DNA of 49,286 bases, from positions 1 through 49,286 of the forward strand of contig JAKUTY010000013.1 in assembly GCA_022447825.1 (NCBI GenBank), given 5' to 3'. Under the pieces are notes generated by a model. It had not been told where the DNA came from. It saw nothing but the letters and a program-made list of their open reading frames with translations, and made no database searches. Of the stretch, positions 8,219 through 16,467 are shown piece after piece. How positions within the stretch are numbered: position 1 is the stretch's first letter; the number at the start of each line of letters is the position of its first letter. The DNA is from SAR202 cluster bacterium (lineage in GTDB: Bacteria > Chloroflexota > Dehalococcoidia > Lucifugimonadales > UBA826). The position numbers and the translations under genes were made by a program.

Positions 8219-9683
8219 TTTTCTTGACTCGCAAATGTGCGATTGTTCCAATAAATTGCACAATCCCCATAGTTAAAAATACATATTTCATTCCCAAAAT
8301 AAATGAACTTAACAAGTCACTTCCTGCATTAGCATTTATTACCGGTTCTACATCTGATGAAAAACCAAAAGCTAGCATAGTGGCAGCTACAATTGCTGTT
8401 GCCATAGCGATTCCTGAAACATTCCCCGAATTTCTTGAAAGATTTACTAATGCTGAAACAACACCATGATTATTTTTAGATACAGAGGAAAAAATAGATG
8501 AACTGTTAGGAGGCATAAATATTGCAGATCCAAAACTAAATATCATGATTGATGTCATTAGATATAAAAATGAAGTTTCAGCATTCATAAACCCTAGCAT
8601 AATTAAACCGATACCAGATAACAGAAGCCCTGTAGCAGTAAAAATCTTCACTCCGTATTTATCAGAATATAAACCTGCAAAAGGACCTAAAATTATCCTT
8701 GCAACAGCATTAGGAACTAAAATTAAAGAAACTTGTGCTGCATTATATTTAAAAGCTGCCTGTAAAAAGAATGGAATAATAAATCTAAATGATGAAATAC
8801 CTAAAAATGATAAAAAGTTTGAACCAACACCAACACTTAAAGCTGGTGATTTAAATAAAGATAAATCTAACATAGGATTTGAAAATTTTAATTCCCAAAA
8901 TATAAAAAATACCAAAGAAATCAAAAACACTATAAAGCCTGCAATAATTGACAATGAATTCCATCCAACACTACTTCCGTTGGATAATGTAACTAATAAA
9001 GATAAAAGTATTAGTGTAGATAAAGTAGCTCCCACCCAATCAAATTTCGCAGATTTAAGATTTGTTTTATTAAATTGTTTAGAAGTTAAAACATAAGATG
9101 TAGCACATATCGTCAATAAACATAACGGTCCATTAATCCAAAAGATCCAATTCCAACTAGCATAAGTAATTAAAAAACCACCAATGATAGGACCTAGCAC
9201 TCCTCCAGTTCCTATGATACTTCCATGAGCTCCGAGTCCCTTTCCACGTTCATTATCTGGAAAAACTGAAGTTACTATTGCCATTCCATTGGCTTGAATC
9301 ATTGCTCCAGCAAAACCTTGTAAAACCCTAAAAGGAATCATTACAAGAATTGGAGAACTAATTCCAATCAATGCAGCTATATATGTAGAAGAACCAGAAC
9401 ACAAAGACATTAATCCAAAAAACAAACATCCTAAAAGATACATGGGTTTTCTTCCAATGGTGTCCGATAATTTACCCATTAGAAGTAACATAGAACTAAT
9501 CGTTAAAGCTTCTGCCAAAACTACCCATTGAATAATGGTTAAAGACACATCGAATTCTTTGGCCAATGTAGGTAATGCAATACTCACAGCTCCGTGATGA
9601 ATCACATTAGTAAGAGATCCAGTAGCCATAGCAAAAAATACATACCACTTGTAATTTGAAGATTTAAGAATGAAATTCCGCAT
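8211..9683 (-). CDS. MFS transporter, 14-helix DHA2 (EmrB/QacA) type
   Basis: The 490-residue protein is almost entirely hydrophobic, with about 14 predicted helices, the count of the DHA2 drug:H+ antiporter group. Family marks include the loop 2-3 motif G-K-L-S-D-T-I-G-R-K-P and the antiporter-type helix 5 motif with G-P-I-I-G-G. Members export drugs, dyes or metabolites in exchange for protons. No regulator of the TetR or MarR type is adjacent. It lies 32 bp downstream of a second MFS gene on the same strand, so both are probably on one transcript. Confidence 0.85.
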   Translation of the reverse strand: MRNFILKSSNYKWYVFFAMATGSLTNVIHHGAVSIALPTLAKEFDVSLTIIQWVVLAEALTISSMLLLMGKLSDTIGRKPMYLLGCLFFGLMSLCSGSSTYIAALIGISSPILVMIPFRVLQGFAGAMIQANGMAIVTSVFPDNERGKGLGAHGSIIGTGGVLGPIIGGFLITYASWNWIFWINGPLCLLTICATSYVLTSKQFNKTNLKSAKFDWVGATLSTLILLSLLVTLSNGSSVGWNSLSIIAGFIVFLISLVFFIFWELKFSNPMLDLSLFKSPALSVGVGSNFLSFLGISSFRFIIPFFLQAAFKYNAAQVSLILVPNAVARIILGPFAGLYSDKYGVKIFTATGLLLSGIGLIMLGFMNAETSFLYLMTSIMIFSFGSAIFMPPNSSSIFSSVSKNNHGVVSALVNLSRNSGNVSGIAMATAIVAATMLAFGFSSDVEPVINANAGSDLLSSFILGMKYVFLTMGIVQFIGTIAHLRVKKII

Positions 9684-9715
9684 CAGAATATTCTATAGGT
9701 GTTCATTTTTAATAT

Positions 9716-10933
9716 CTATAAAACTATTTTTTTTACATTTTTTAGCATAGTTAAAGATACCAATCCTGTCCCGAACAAAATGACACCATTAAATAAAAAA
9801 CCAAATTTTGCACCCCGCATATCTGCTATTGCCCCCAACCCCAAATGTCCTAACGGAGCAGTCCCGATACTAAGAACCCAAGAGCCCATTGCTGTTCCAC
9901 GATCCTTATTAGGAACAGAAACCTGCATTAAAGATTTAAACAATGTATCTGCTGACATAGCAGAAGCATTAATTAAAAATAAAATAATCGCGAAAGAAAT
10001 AAATGAAGTAGAAAAATAGGCCGCAATTTGTGTAAGACCAAAAACAGTTGTAATTAATAAAACCAATAACCCCTTAAATTTGTATGCTTGAAAAACAGTT
10101 AAAGCAACTAATCCAGCAAACCCACCTAGTTGCCGAATAGCTGTTAATACTCCTAAACCAAATGCTCCTAAATATAAAACATCTTTAGAAAAAACAGGAA
10201 CTAATGTCATATGAGTAAATCCAAAAATTTCCGACATTGAAACCAATATCATCAATGTAATTAAGATTGAATGATTTTTTAACAGCTTAAAATAATTCGT
10301 CATGCTATCAATAAAACTATCTGATTGATCTCCTCGGAATTCTCCAGGTGTTCGAACATTCAGTAAAATTAAAAATGATGCGAAAGAAAATAATCCAATA
10401 ACAATATATTGAATACCAACATTAAATTCCTGAATCAGCCAACCAGATAAAAATGCTCCGAAAATACCTCCAAACTGAGAGAATATTTGCAATAAAGATA
10501 AACCGGTTACTACACCTGATTCACCAACAACATCATAAATATATGTTTGCCTTAAAGTAAGAATAAAAGCAAAGGCTGTTCCAGAAAACATATAAAACAC
10601 TAAAAGAATCAAGATATTTACTTGATCTATGATTAATAAAAGCCCCAAGAATATGGGTATTACCCCAGAAATAAATGTAACTAAACGCAACATAATTCTT
10701 CTATCAAAATTGTCAGCAAAAAATCCTGAGAACACTCCGAACAAAAACATAGGAAGCATGCGAATTGCCATTGCTACTCCAACCATAAATGGAGAATCTG
10801 TCATTTCAACAACAAGCCATCCTAACGCAACATGCTCCATTCCAAACCCCATCCAATGTGAAAATGTAGAGAATGATAAGTTCTGAAAATCTTTAATTTT
10901 TAGAATATTTTTCCAATGCATCTGTTGAGACAT
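9716..10933 (-). CDS. MFS transporter, 12-helix, MFS_3/EntS-like
   Basis: The 405-residue integral membrane protein has about 12 predicted helices. It has the motif F-S-G-F-F-A-D-N-F-D-R-R between helices 2 and 3, and a repeat of it (G-L-G-A-I-A-D-M) in the second half. This pattern fits the MFS_3 group, which includes enterobactin exporter-like and macrolide-efflux-like proteins. The substrate is unknown. The ATG at 10933 is divergent from the DEAD-box helicase gene, with 76 bp between. It is the first gene of a likely two-gene transporter operon. Confidence 0.82.
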   Translation of the reverse strand: MSQQMHWKNILKIKDFQNLSFSTFSHWMGFGMEHVALGWLVVEMTDSPFMVGVAMAIRMLPMFLFGVFSGFFADNFDRRIMLRLVTFISGVIPIFLGLLLIIDQVNILILLVFYMFSGTAFAFILTLRQTYIYDVVGESGVVTGLSLLQIFSQFGGIFGAFLSGWLIQEFNVGIQYIVIGLFSFASFLILLNVRTPGEFRGDQSDSFIDSMTNYFKLLKNHSILITLMILVSMSEIFGFTHMTLVPVFSKDVLYLGAFGLGVLTAIRQLGGFAGLVALTVFQAYKFKGLLVLLITTVFGLTQIAAYFSTSFISFAIILFLINASAMSADTLFKSLMQVSVPNKDRGTAMGSWVLSIGTAPLGHLGLGAIADMRGAKFGFLFNGVILFGTGLVSLTMLKNVKKIVL

Positions 10934-11009
10934 GGCGACATTGTATATCTTTAAATATTTATTGCTATCTAAGTACTGAATTGACTGTTATGCTATTTAA
11001 ATAAACACT

Positions 11010-12272
11010 ATGACTTCTTTTAATGAATTAAATATCTCATCTAGAATTTTGGATGCTATCGAATCTGTTGGCTATGAAACTACTACACCTATCCAAGAAC
11101 GGACTATTCCTGTTGCATTAAAGGGTAGGGATGTTTTAGGACTCGCACAAACCGGTACAGGAAAAACTGCAGCATTCACAATTCCAATTCTTCAAAAATT
11201 AATCAATTCTGACGGCCAAAGTATCAAAGCTTTAATAATTGCACCCACTAGAGAGTTAGCCGATCAAATAAATGAAACTGTTCAACAGTTATCAAAATAT
11301 ACCAAATTAAAAAGTCTGACAGTATATGGGGGAGTAAATAAAAAACCCGAAGTCACAAGATTACAGCGTCGCGTGGATATACTAATAGCATGTCCTGGAA
11401 GGTTATTAGATCATCTGAAAGAAAAATCTTTACATCTAAATGATTTAGAAATGTTAGTTTTGGATGAGGCTGATACTATGTTTGATATGGGATTTCTTCC
11501 TGATATCACAAAAATACTTACATATCTTCCCAAAAAACACCAATCCTTATTGTTTGCAGCTACTATGCCAAAGCCTATCAAACAATTAACGGACAAAATC
11601 TTTGACTCCCCAGAAACAATTCAGATCGGGACCATTAAACCAGCTCAAACAGTTTCTCATCATTTATACCCAATCAATGAAAAGATGAAAAAAGATGCGT
11701 TATTGAAAATTCTGAATTCTACTGCCACTGGCCAAATACTAATATTTACTAGGACAAAATTCAGAACTAAAAAAGTTTTTGCTGACTTAGATAAAAACAA
11801 TTTTAGAGTTGTCGCCCTACAAGGCAACATGTCTCAAAATAAAAGAATGCAATCAATGAATGGGTTTAAACAAGGAAAATATGACATTTTAGTTGCAACT
11901 GATATTGCTTCTAGAGGAATTGATGTCTCGAATGTGACTCACGTAATCAATTATGACATGCCTACAACTGTAGATACATATATTCATAGAATTGGCAGAA
12001 CCGGAAGAGCTTCTAAAGAAGGTGAAGCTTATACATTTATGCTACCTGAAGATTCGGGGATGGTAAAACGTATAGAGAAAGTCTTGGGAGAAAATATAGA
12101 GAAACGATTTCTAGAAGACTTTAATTACGGTGATATGAAAGTATTTGATTCACCAAAACAATTACATAAATCTAACAGATTTAAAAGACAAACTAACTTC
12201 AAAAAAACATCTACAAAACATTCTAGAACAAGAAACCAATCAAAAAATCATAGGCCCTCATCCAAGAGTTAA
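11010..12272 (+). CDS. DEAD-box ATP-dependent RNA helicase
   Basis: All RecA-domain motifs of a DEAD-box helicase are visible: the Q motif (T-P-I-Q, about residue 26), motif I A-Q-T-G-T-G-K-T (46-53), P-T-R-E-L-A (79-84), D-E-A-D (152-155), an A-A-T variant of motif III, and H-R-I-G-R-T-G-R in the second domain. The C-terminal 50 residues are Lys/Arg/Ser/Asn-rich and probably disordered, resembling RNA-binding tails of RhlE/CsdA-like proteins. It probably unwinds rRNA or mRNA structure, for example during cold adaptation or ribosome assembly. The tRNA-Leu and SRP RNA genes follow, each with its own promoter elements. Confidence 0.92.
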   Translation: MTSFNELNISSRILDAIESVGYETTTPIQERTIPVALKGRDVLGLAQTGTGKTAAFTIPILQKLINSDGQSIKALIIAPTRELADQINETVQQLSKYTKLKSLTVYGGVNKKPEVTRLQRRVDILIACPGRLLDHLKEKSLHLNDLEMLVLDEADTMFDMGFLPDITKILTYLPKKHQSLLFAATMPKPIKQLTDKIFDSPETIQIGTIKPAQTVSHHLYPINEKMKKDALLKILNSTATGQILIFTRTKFRTKKVFADLDKNNFRVVALQGNMSQNKRMQSMNGFKQGKYDILVATDIASRGIDVSNVTHVINYDMPTTVDTYIHRIGRTGRASKEGEAYTFMLPEDSGMVKRIEKVLGENIEKRFLEDFNYGDMKVFDSPKQLHKSNRFKRQTNFKKTSTKHSRTRNQSKNHRPSSKS

Positions 12273-12279
12273 AGCAATG

Positions 12280-12285
12280 TATAAT
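12280..12285 (+). promoter_or_regulatory. -10 box for tRNA-Leu
   Basis: A perfect TATAAT sits 11 bp before the first base of the tRNA, placing the transcription start within a few bases of the mature 5' end. No good -35 box is seen at 16-18 bp. The element lies only 8 bp after the helicase stop codon. Confidence 0.6.
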
Positions 12286-12296
12286 ATATAAACTCT

Positions 12297-12380
12297 GGGG
12301 GAGTGGCGGAATGGTAGACGCGCTAGTCTTAGGAACTAGTGTCGAAAGGCGTGTGGGTTCGAGTCCCTCCTCCCCCACCA
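12297..12380 (+). tRNA. tRNA-Leu(UAG)
   Basis: Complete class II tRNA of 84 nt including an encoded CCA. The acceptor stem pairs 12297-12303 with 12370-12376 perfectly. The anticodon stem is 12323-12327 with 12335-12339, and the anticodon is TAG at 12330-12332, which reads CUA/CUG and probably other CUN codons. A long variable arm follows, then the T arm with loop TTCGAGT. The T stem contains a U-U mismatch at its second pair, identical to the one in the tRNA-Lys fragment at 627-676. Confidence 0.95.
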
Positions 12381-12384
12381 TTCG

Positions 12385-12413
12385 TTGACACCCACTATTT
12401 CCTGACCTAATAT
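12385..12413 (+). promoter_or_regulatory. sigma-70-type promoter of the SRP RNA
   Basis: A perfect -35 TTGACA (12385-12390) and TAATAT (12408-12413, 4 of 6 matches to TATAAT) are separated by exactly 17 bp. The predicted start is near 12420, where the conserved 5' part of the SRP RNA begins. The -35 box starts 5 bp after the tRNA-Leu CCA. Confidence 0.8.
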
Positions 12414-12419
12414 TTATTA

Positions 12420-12630
12420 GGGTCGTGCTAGGTGGGGAGTTAGCGGTGCCCTGTACTCGCAAACCGCTCTAGCGAGACTGAATTCCTATTAGAGAGCTGA
12501 AACGAAACAACCTCTTTGTAGGTTTAATAATGTTGATAGATAGGTCCTACGCGGCAAAACTCTGTGAACCCCGTCAGGTTCGGAAGAAAGCAGCGGTAAA
12601 CGGTAAGTTTTGGGTGCCGTAGGGTAACTT
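12420..12630 (+). ncRNA. ffs: signal recognition particle RNA, long form with Alu domain
   Basis: The 5' part (from about 12420) contains the conserved bacterial Alu-domain sequence, with GTGCTAGG, GGGGAGTTAGCGGTGCCCTG and CCGCTCTAGC. This closely resembles the Bacillus-type scRNA. The 3' part has the domain IV hairpin GTCAGG...GGAA...AAGCAGC, with the GGAA tetraloop at 12582-12585. Compared with the common sequence, one stem pair has changed from C-G to U-A on both sides, which supports the fold. It binds Ffh to target nascent membrane proteins and, through the Alu domain, probably slows elongation. At about 210 nt it is shorter than the Bacillus RNA. The 3' end is approximate. The remaining 75 bp to rsmA hold nothing else I can name. 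Confidence 0.9.
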
Positions 12631-12705
12631 GTTTTGAGTTGTTAAACTTGTTTATGTTGTCACGACTGAACGAAAATAGGTGCTCGGCCCATAAGCGGAT
12701 ACATT

Positions 12706-13515
12706 ATGGATACTTCATTTGTAGCTAAAAAAAAATTCGGCCAACATTTTTTGCATGATAAAAGTATCATCAACAAAATTGTTGCCCACTCTTGTCTAAA
12801 CGAAAATGACAAAATACTAGAAATAGGTCCAGGAAAAGGTTCTCTAACAAAAATTTTAGTGAAATCAAAAGCTAATATAATTGCTTTAGAAATAGATAAC
12901 GACTTAATCAATGGACCTCTCAAAATATTTGATGATTATCCTAATGTACAAATAATAGAATCTGATGCCAACAATTTAAGTCCAGAAATCACTAATCTTT
13001 TAGGAAATTCTTACAAATTGATTTCTAACCTACCATATAATTCGGGAACGCATATCCTGACATCATTATTAACTAGCCCTTATCCACCCAAAACATCTGT
13101 AATAATGCTTCAAAAAGAAGTAGCAAATAATATCTGTGGTAGAGATAACAAATTAGGTTTCTTAGGTGCATTTTTCCAATCATTTGCAACCACTAAAAAC
13201 CTTTTTACTGTTCGACCTACATCATTTAGACCTCCTCCTAAAGTGATGTCATCAGTAATCAAAATTGAATTATTAGATAACCCTCTTATTAATTTAGAAC
13301 AATTAGAATCGTATAAAAGCTTCCTTTATGCAGGCTTTTCAGCTCCTAGAAAACAATTACATAACTCACTTTCAAATGGATTAGATATAACAATGTCTTA
13401 TTCAAAAACATTACTAAGTATGGCTGAAATAAATCCTACAATTCGTCCCGAAAAATTGTCAGTTAATGAATGGGTATCACTTTTTCGAAAATTCATTGAA
13501 ACACAAAAATCATGA
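12706..13515 (+). CDS. rsmA: 16S rRNA (adenine1518/1519-N6)-dimethyltransferase RsmA (KsgA)
   Basis: The protein is 269 residues, as is usual for the family. The N-terminal K-K-F-G-Q-H-F-L signature is at residues 9-16, the SAM-binding E-I-G-P-G-K-G-S at 39-46, and the catalytic N-L-P-Y at 108-111. RsmA dimethylates two adjacent adenines in helix 45 of 16S rRNA during late 30S maturation. It is the first gene of a four-gene run; the next gene, ispE, overlaps its stop by an ATGA. rsmA next to ispE is a common bacterial arrangement. Confidence 0.95.
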   Translation: MDTSFVAKKKFGQHFLHDKSIINKIVAHSCLNENDKILEIGPGKGSLTKILVKSKANIIALEIDNDLINGPLKIFDDYPNVQIIESDANNLSPEITNLLGNSYKLISNLPYNSGTHILTSLLTSPYPPKTSVIMLQKEVANNICGRDNKLGFLGAFFQSFATTKNLFTVRPTSFRPPPKVMSSVIKIELLDNPLINLEQLESYKSFLYAGFSAPRKQLHNSLSNGLDITMSYSKTLLSMAEINPTIRPEKLSVNEWVSLFRKFIETQKS

Positions 13516-14369
13516 ATACATTGAAGTTATATTCCCCAGCAAAGATTAATCTGACTTTAGAAATTTTAAACAAAAGGCAGGATAATTTTCACAACATAAT
13601 TTCTTTAGTTACTGATATATCATTAAAAGATGAAATAGTATTTAGTAGTTCTAAATCAGTAACTTTTGATTCAAATTTCGCCTTAGATCAAAAATCAAAT
13701 TCCATTCTTAACACGATATCTTTGATCAAAAAAAAATTTAAATTGGATAATGGAATTGATGTGAAATTAATAAAAAACATCCCCCTTGCCTCAGGATTAG
13801 GAGGGGGAAGCAGTAATGCTGCAACTACATTAATAGCATTAAATGATATCTGGCAATTGAATCTCAACAAAACAGAAATGATGTTAATTGGTTCTGAAAT
13901 AGGTTCAGATGTTCCTTATTTTTTAGAAAAAGGTTTATGCGTAATTAATGACAGAGGAGAAAATGTCAGAAAAATAAAAGAATCTCCATTGATGTGGTTT
14001 GTTTTACTGTTCTCTGAACATAAACATAAAAACAAAACAAAACACATGTATGAATCTCTAACATTAGATACTTTTACAAATGGTGGCCTAACTAGAAAAC
14101 TTGAGGCTAGACTTAGGAATAATTCAGATCTACCCAACGAGCTCATGTTTAATGGGTTTAATAATATTGCTGACAAAATATTCCCCGAATTATCTGAAAA
14201 AAGAAAGGTATTTAATACATTAGTAGGGGAAGAGACAGTTTTATGTGGAGCTGGGCCTACATTGTTTTATCGGGCTCCAAATAAAGAGACTGCCACCGCA
14301 ATTAATCTATTACTCAATATGAAAAATGGACTTGATTCAATAGTAGTTAATTCAGGAAAAATAGAATAA
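13512..14369 (+). CDS. ispE: 4-diphosphocytidyl-2-C-methyl-D-erythritol kinase
   Basis: A GHMP kinase of 285 residues. P-A-K11-I-N-L carries the substrate-contacting Lys, the ATP loop P-L-A-S-G-L-G-G-G-S-S-N-A lies about residues 90-105, and G-S-D-V-P-Y-F follows with the catalytic Asp. IspE phosphorylates CDP-methylerythritol in the non-mevalonate isoprenoid pathway, so this organism makes isoprenoids by the MEP route. Its ATG overlaps the rsmA stop (ATGA). Its own TAA overlaps the next ATG by 1 nt, indicating translational coupling. Confidence 0.94.
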   Translation: MNTLKLYSPAKINLTLEILNKRQDNFHNIISLVTDISLKDEIVFSSSKSVTFDSNFALDQKSNSILNTISLIKKKFKLDNGIDVKLIKNIPLASGLGGGSSNAATTLIALNDIWQLNLNKTEMMLIGSEIGSDVPYFLEKGLCVINDRGENVRKIKESPLMWFVLLFSEHKHKNKTKHMYESLTLDTFTNGGLTRKLEARLRNNSDLPNELMFNGFNNIADKIFPELSEKRKVFNTLVGEETVLCGAGPTLFYRAPNKETATAINLLLNMKNGLDSIVVNSGKIE

Positions 14370-14785
14370 TGGATGTTGTGATTGCAGGAATAGCATCAGG
14401 ATTGCTGTTTGCATCTATACTAATTAGTGTTGGGTGTTTTGTTATATTTCAAATGTACAGAAATAATGTAATTTGGGTTGTAGATTTATTCAAAGATACA
14501 ACTGCTTCAAAAGTTATATACCCTATAATTATTTTTTTAAATCCTACAATGGCAATTTTTGGTGTAATTTTTGGATTTATATTCATATTTATAGATTCTC
14601 AGATTTCAATAAAATTTTTAGGAAGTCCAAATATTATTTACACATTTGTAATTATTGGATTTAGCCTGATCAGTTTTATTTTTATATATATAATTTCACC
14701 AAAATACTGGAGAAGTTTTCTCGGGATTTTAATTACTTTTGATGCTATATTTGGTTGGCTAATTCCCATACTTTCATCTAATTAG
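14369..14785 (+). CDS. small four-helix membrane protein of unknown function
   Basis: The 138 residues contain four hydrophobic segments (about 3-26, 47-71, 83-105 and 113-134) joined by short loops, so this is an integral membrane protein. I see no catalytic or transport motif. It is translationally coupled to ispE through a TAATG overlap and is followed after 7 bp by the PHP gene. It therefore belongs to the rsmA-ispE operon. Its aromatic- and Ile-rich composition is normal for an AT-rich genome. Confidence 0.75.
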   Translation: MDVVIAGIASGLLFASILISVGCFVIFQMYRNNVIWVVDLFKDTTASKVIYPIIIFLNPTMAIFGVIFGFIFIFIDSQISIKFLGSPNIIYTFVIIGFSLISFIFIYIISPKYWRSFLGILITFDAIFGWLIPILSSN

Positions 14786-14792
14786 GAAAATT

Positions 14793-15479
14793 ATGTTTAC
14801 AGTTGATCTTCATGTACATACAGTAAAAGGTAGCTCTGACAGTAGCCTTTTAACAGAACAATTAATATCCGAAGCTAGCAGAATAGGTTTACAAGGAGTG
14901 CACTTAAGTGAACATGGTGGCGGATGGACAGAAAAAATGATTGAGGAAAACTTTCCCAACACATCACTAAATGTCATCACGGGATTAGAAGTTAACACTG
15001 ATATGGGACATATTATTGCTATAGGAATGGATGCTCACGCTCCAGGAACCCATAATCCTTATGTACTGAGAGAAGCAATTGATAAAGTTGGAGGAGTACT
15101 TATATCAGCTCACCCAATGCGCAATTTTTTTAACAAACCACCATATAACACAAACTTATTATTTAAAGATTGGACTCATTTACCTCAAACAGCAGAAGAA
15201 GCTGCCACTCATGAGCTTTTCTCTATAGTTGATTTTATTGAAGTAACAAACGGTGCAAATACACCTGAAGAAAACAAATTCACTTTAGAAATAGCTAAAA
15301 TCCTCAATAAGCCAGGAACAGGTGGGAGCGACGCACATTCGATACAAGGAATTGGGAAAAGTTGTACAGTATTTCAAAATGAGATCAAATCTAAAACAGA
15401 TTTAATCAAAGAGTTAAAGTCAGGAAACTTCTACCCGGCAGAGGGATTAAACAAATTAGAATTGCATGAATTCAAGTAA
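14793..15479 (+). CDS. PHP-domain metal-dependent phosphoesterase-like protein
   Basis: The 228-residue protein has the PHP metal-binding motifs: D-L-H7-V-H9-T near the N-terminus, H-L-S-E-H-G-G around residue 40, I-S-A-H-P around residue 107, and G-G-S-D-A-H near the C-terminus. Related stand-alone PHP proteins hydrolyse nucleoside 3',5'-bisphosphates or histidinol phosphate, or trim RNA. The exact substrate is unknown. It is the last gene of the rsmA operon and its stop directly abuts the stop of the convergent ilvE gene. Confidence 0.8.
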   Translation: MFTVDLHVHTVKGSSDSSLLTEQLISEASRIGLQGVHLSEHGGGWTEKMIEENFPNTSLNVITGLEVNTDMGHIIAIGMDAHAPGTHNPYVLREAIDKVGGVLISAHPMRNFFNKPPYNTNLLFKDWTHLPQTAEEAATHELFSIVDFIEVTNGANTPEENKFTLEIAKILNKPGTGGSDAHSIQGIGKSCTVFQNEIKSKTDLIKELKSGNFYPAEGLNKLELHEFK

Positions 15480-16403
15480 TTAAACTTCTATTTCTGTACA
15501 CCAATTTCTGTATTTACTGTTATTGCCACGAATAGCAGATTGATAAACTTCATTAATCTGAGTAGAGATTTTACCAGGCAATCCATCTCCAATATCTCTG
15601 TTATCAAGCTGGCCAACGCTTTGGATATGTGCTGCAGTACCTGTAAGAAACACTTCATCAGCAAAATATAATTCACTTCTTCTAATTCTTCTTTCTAAAA
15701 TCTGAAGGCCTAATTCTTCTTTAGCAATTTTGATTGCAGAATCTCTAGTAATTCCTGTTAAATTATTATCTGAAACAGGTGGTGTCACAAGAGTATTTTG
15801 GTTAATCAAGAACAAGTTTTCTCCAGAACCTTCAGATACATAACCATCTTGAGTCAACATAATCGCTTCATCAAAGCCAGCTAAAGTAGCTTCAGTTTTT
15901 GCAAGAATACTGTTCACATAATGACCTGATATTTTTACTCTAGGAGGAATAATGGTGTCATCAACTCTTCTCCATGAAGACGTACAACATCTCAAGGCCC
16001 CATCAGACTCTAGGTATGCTCCAAAGGGAACCATCATAAGTGCAAAATCACTTCCTAATTCTTGTAATTTCAAGTTAGCAACTAGCTCTTCACTTTTGTA
16101 CACCAATGGCCTTATGTAAAGATCTTGTTTATATTGTGATTTTTGAATCAAATTTATTGTGATATCACATAAATCATCTGCAGAATATGGAATATCCATC
16201 ATCAACATTTTTGCTCCCTGGAGCAATCTAACATAATGTTCATGCATTCTGAAAACAAACATTTTTTGTTCATCATCATTCCAATTACCCCTAATCCCCT
16301 CAAAAACAGCTGTCCCATAATGAAGAGCATGAGTCATTATGTTGACATTAGCATCTTTTGCAGAAACAATCTTGCCTTTAAAGTGGACGAGTGATTCTGG
16401 CAT
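15480..16403 (-). CDS. ilvE: branched-chain amino acid aminotransferase
   Basis: A fold-type IV PLP enzyme of 307 residues. The PLP Lys157 sits in V-K-I-S-G-H-Y-V-N-S, followed by the E-G-S-G-E-N-L-F cofactor loop. The N-terminus (H-F-K-G-K-I-V, then H-A-L-H-Y-G) is typical of IlvE. It interconverts leucine, isoleucine and valine with their 2-oxoacids using glutamate. The ATG at 16403 is chosen because AAGGAG lies 7 nt upstream; the ATG at 16409 would be only 1 nt from that site. It has its own promoter in the gap after moeA. Confidence 0.93.
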   Translation of the reverse strand: MPESLVHFKGKIVSAKDANVNIMTHALHYGTAVFEGIRGNWNDDEQKMFVFRMHEHYVRLLQGAKMLMMDIPYSADDLCDITINLIQKSQYKQDLYIRPLVYKSEELVANLKLQELGSDFALMMVPFGAYLESDGALRCCTSSWRRVDDTIIPPRVKISGHYVNSILAKTEATLAGFDEAIMLTQDGYVSEGSGENLFLINQNTLVTPPVSDNNLTGITRDSAIKIAKEELGLQILERRIRRSELYFADEVFLTGTAAHIQSVGQLDNRDIGDGLPGKISTQINEVYQSAIRGNNSKYRNWCTEIEV

Positions 16404-16438
16404 AAACATTCTCCTTATTATGAAACAAATTGATAAGT

Positions 16439-16467
16439 ATTATAGCTTTGTTTAACTACTAGAACAA
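16439..16467 (-). promoter_or_regulatory. promoter of ilvE
   Basis: On the minus strand a perfect TATAAT (16444-16439) is preceded, after exactly 17 bp, by TTGTTC (16467-16462). The -35 box touches the moeA stop codon. The leader is about 30 nt and shows no attenuator or T-box. Confidence 0.6.

Noticed and set aside
8545-9096. Plus-strand frame of 183 codons opposite the MFS gene
   Set aside because: It is Lys/Asn/Pro-rich, as expected for the complement of a hydrophobic membrane-protein gene, and matches no family. The minus-strand MFS frame is convincing.
12223-12462. Minus-strand open frame with a G-E-E-G-L-E-P-T-R-L type sequence
   Set aside because: It is antisense to tRNA-Leu and part of the SRP RNA. 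Such E-E-G-L-E-P-T-R products are well-known artefacts of translating the complement of tRNA-Leu.
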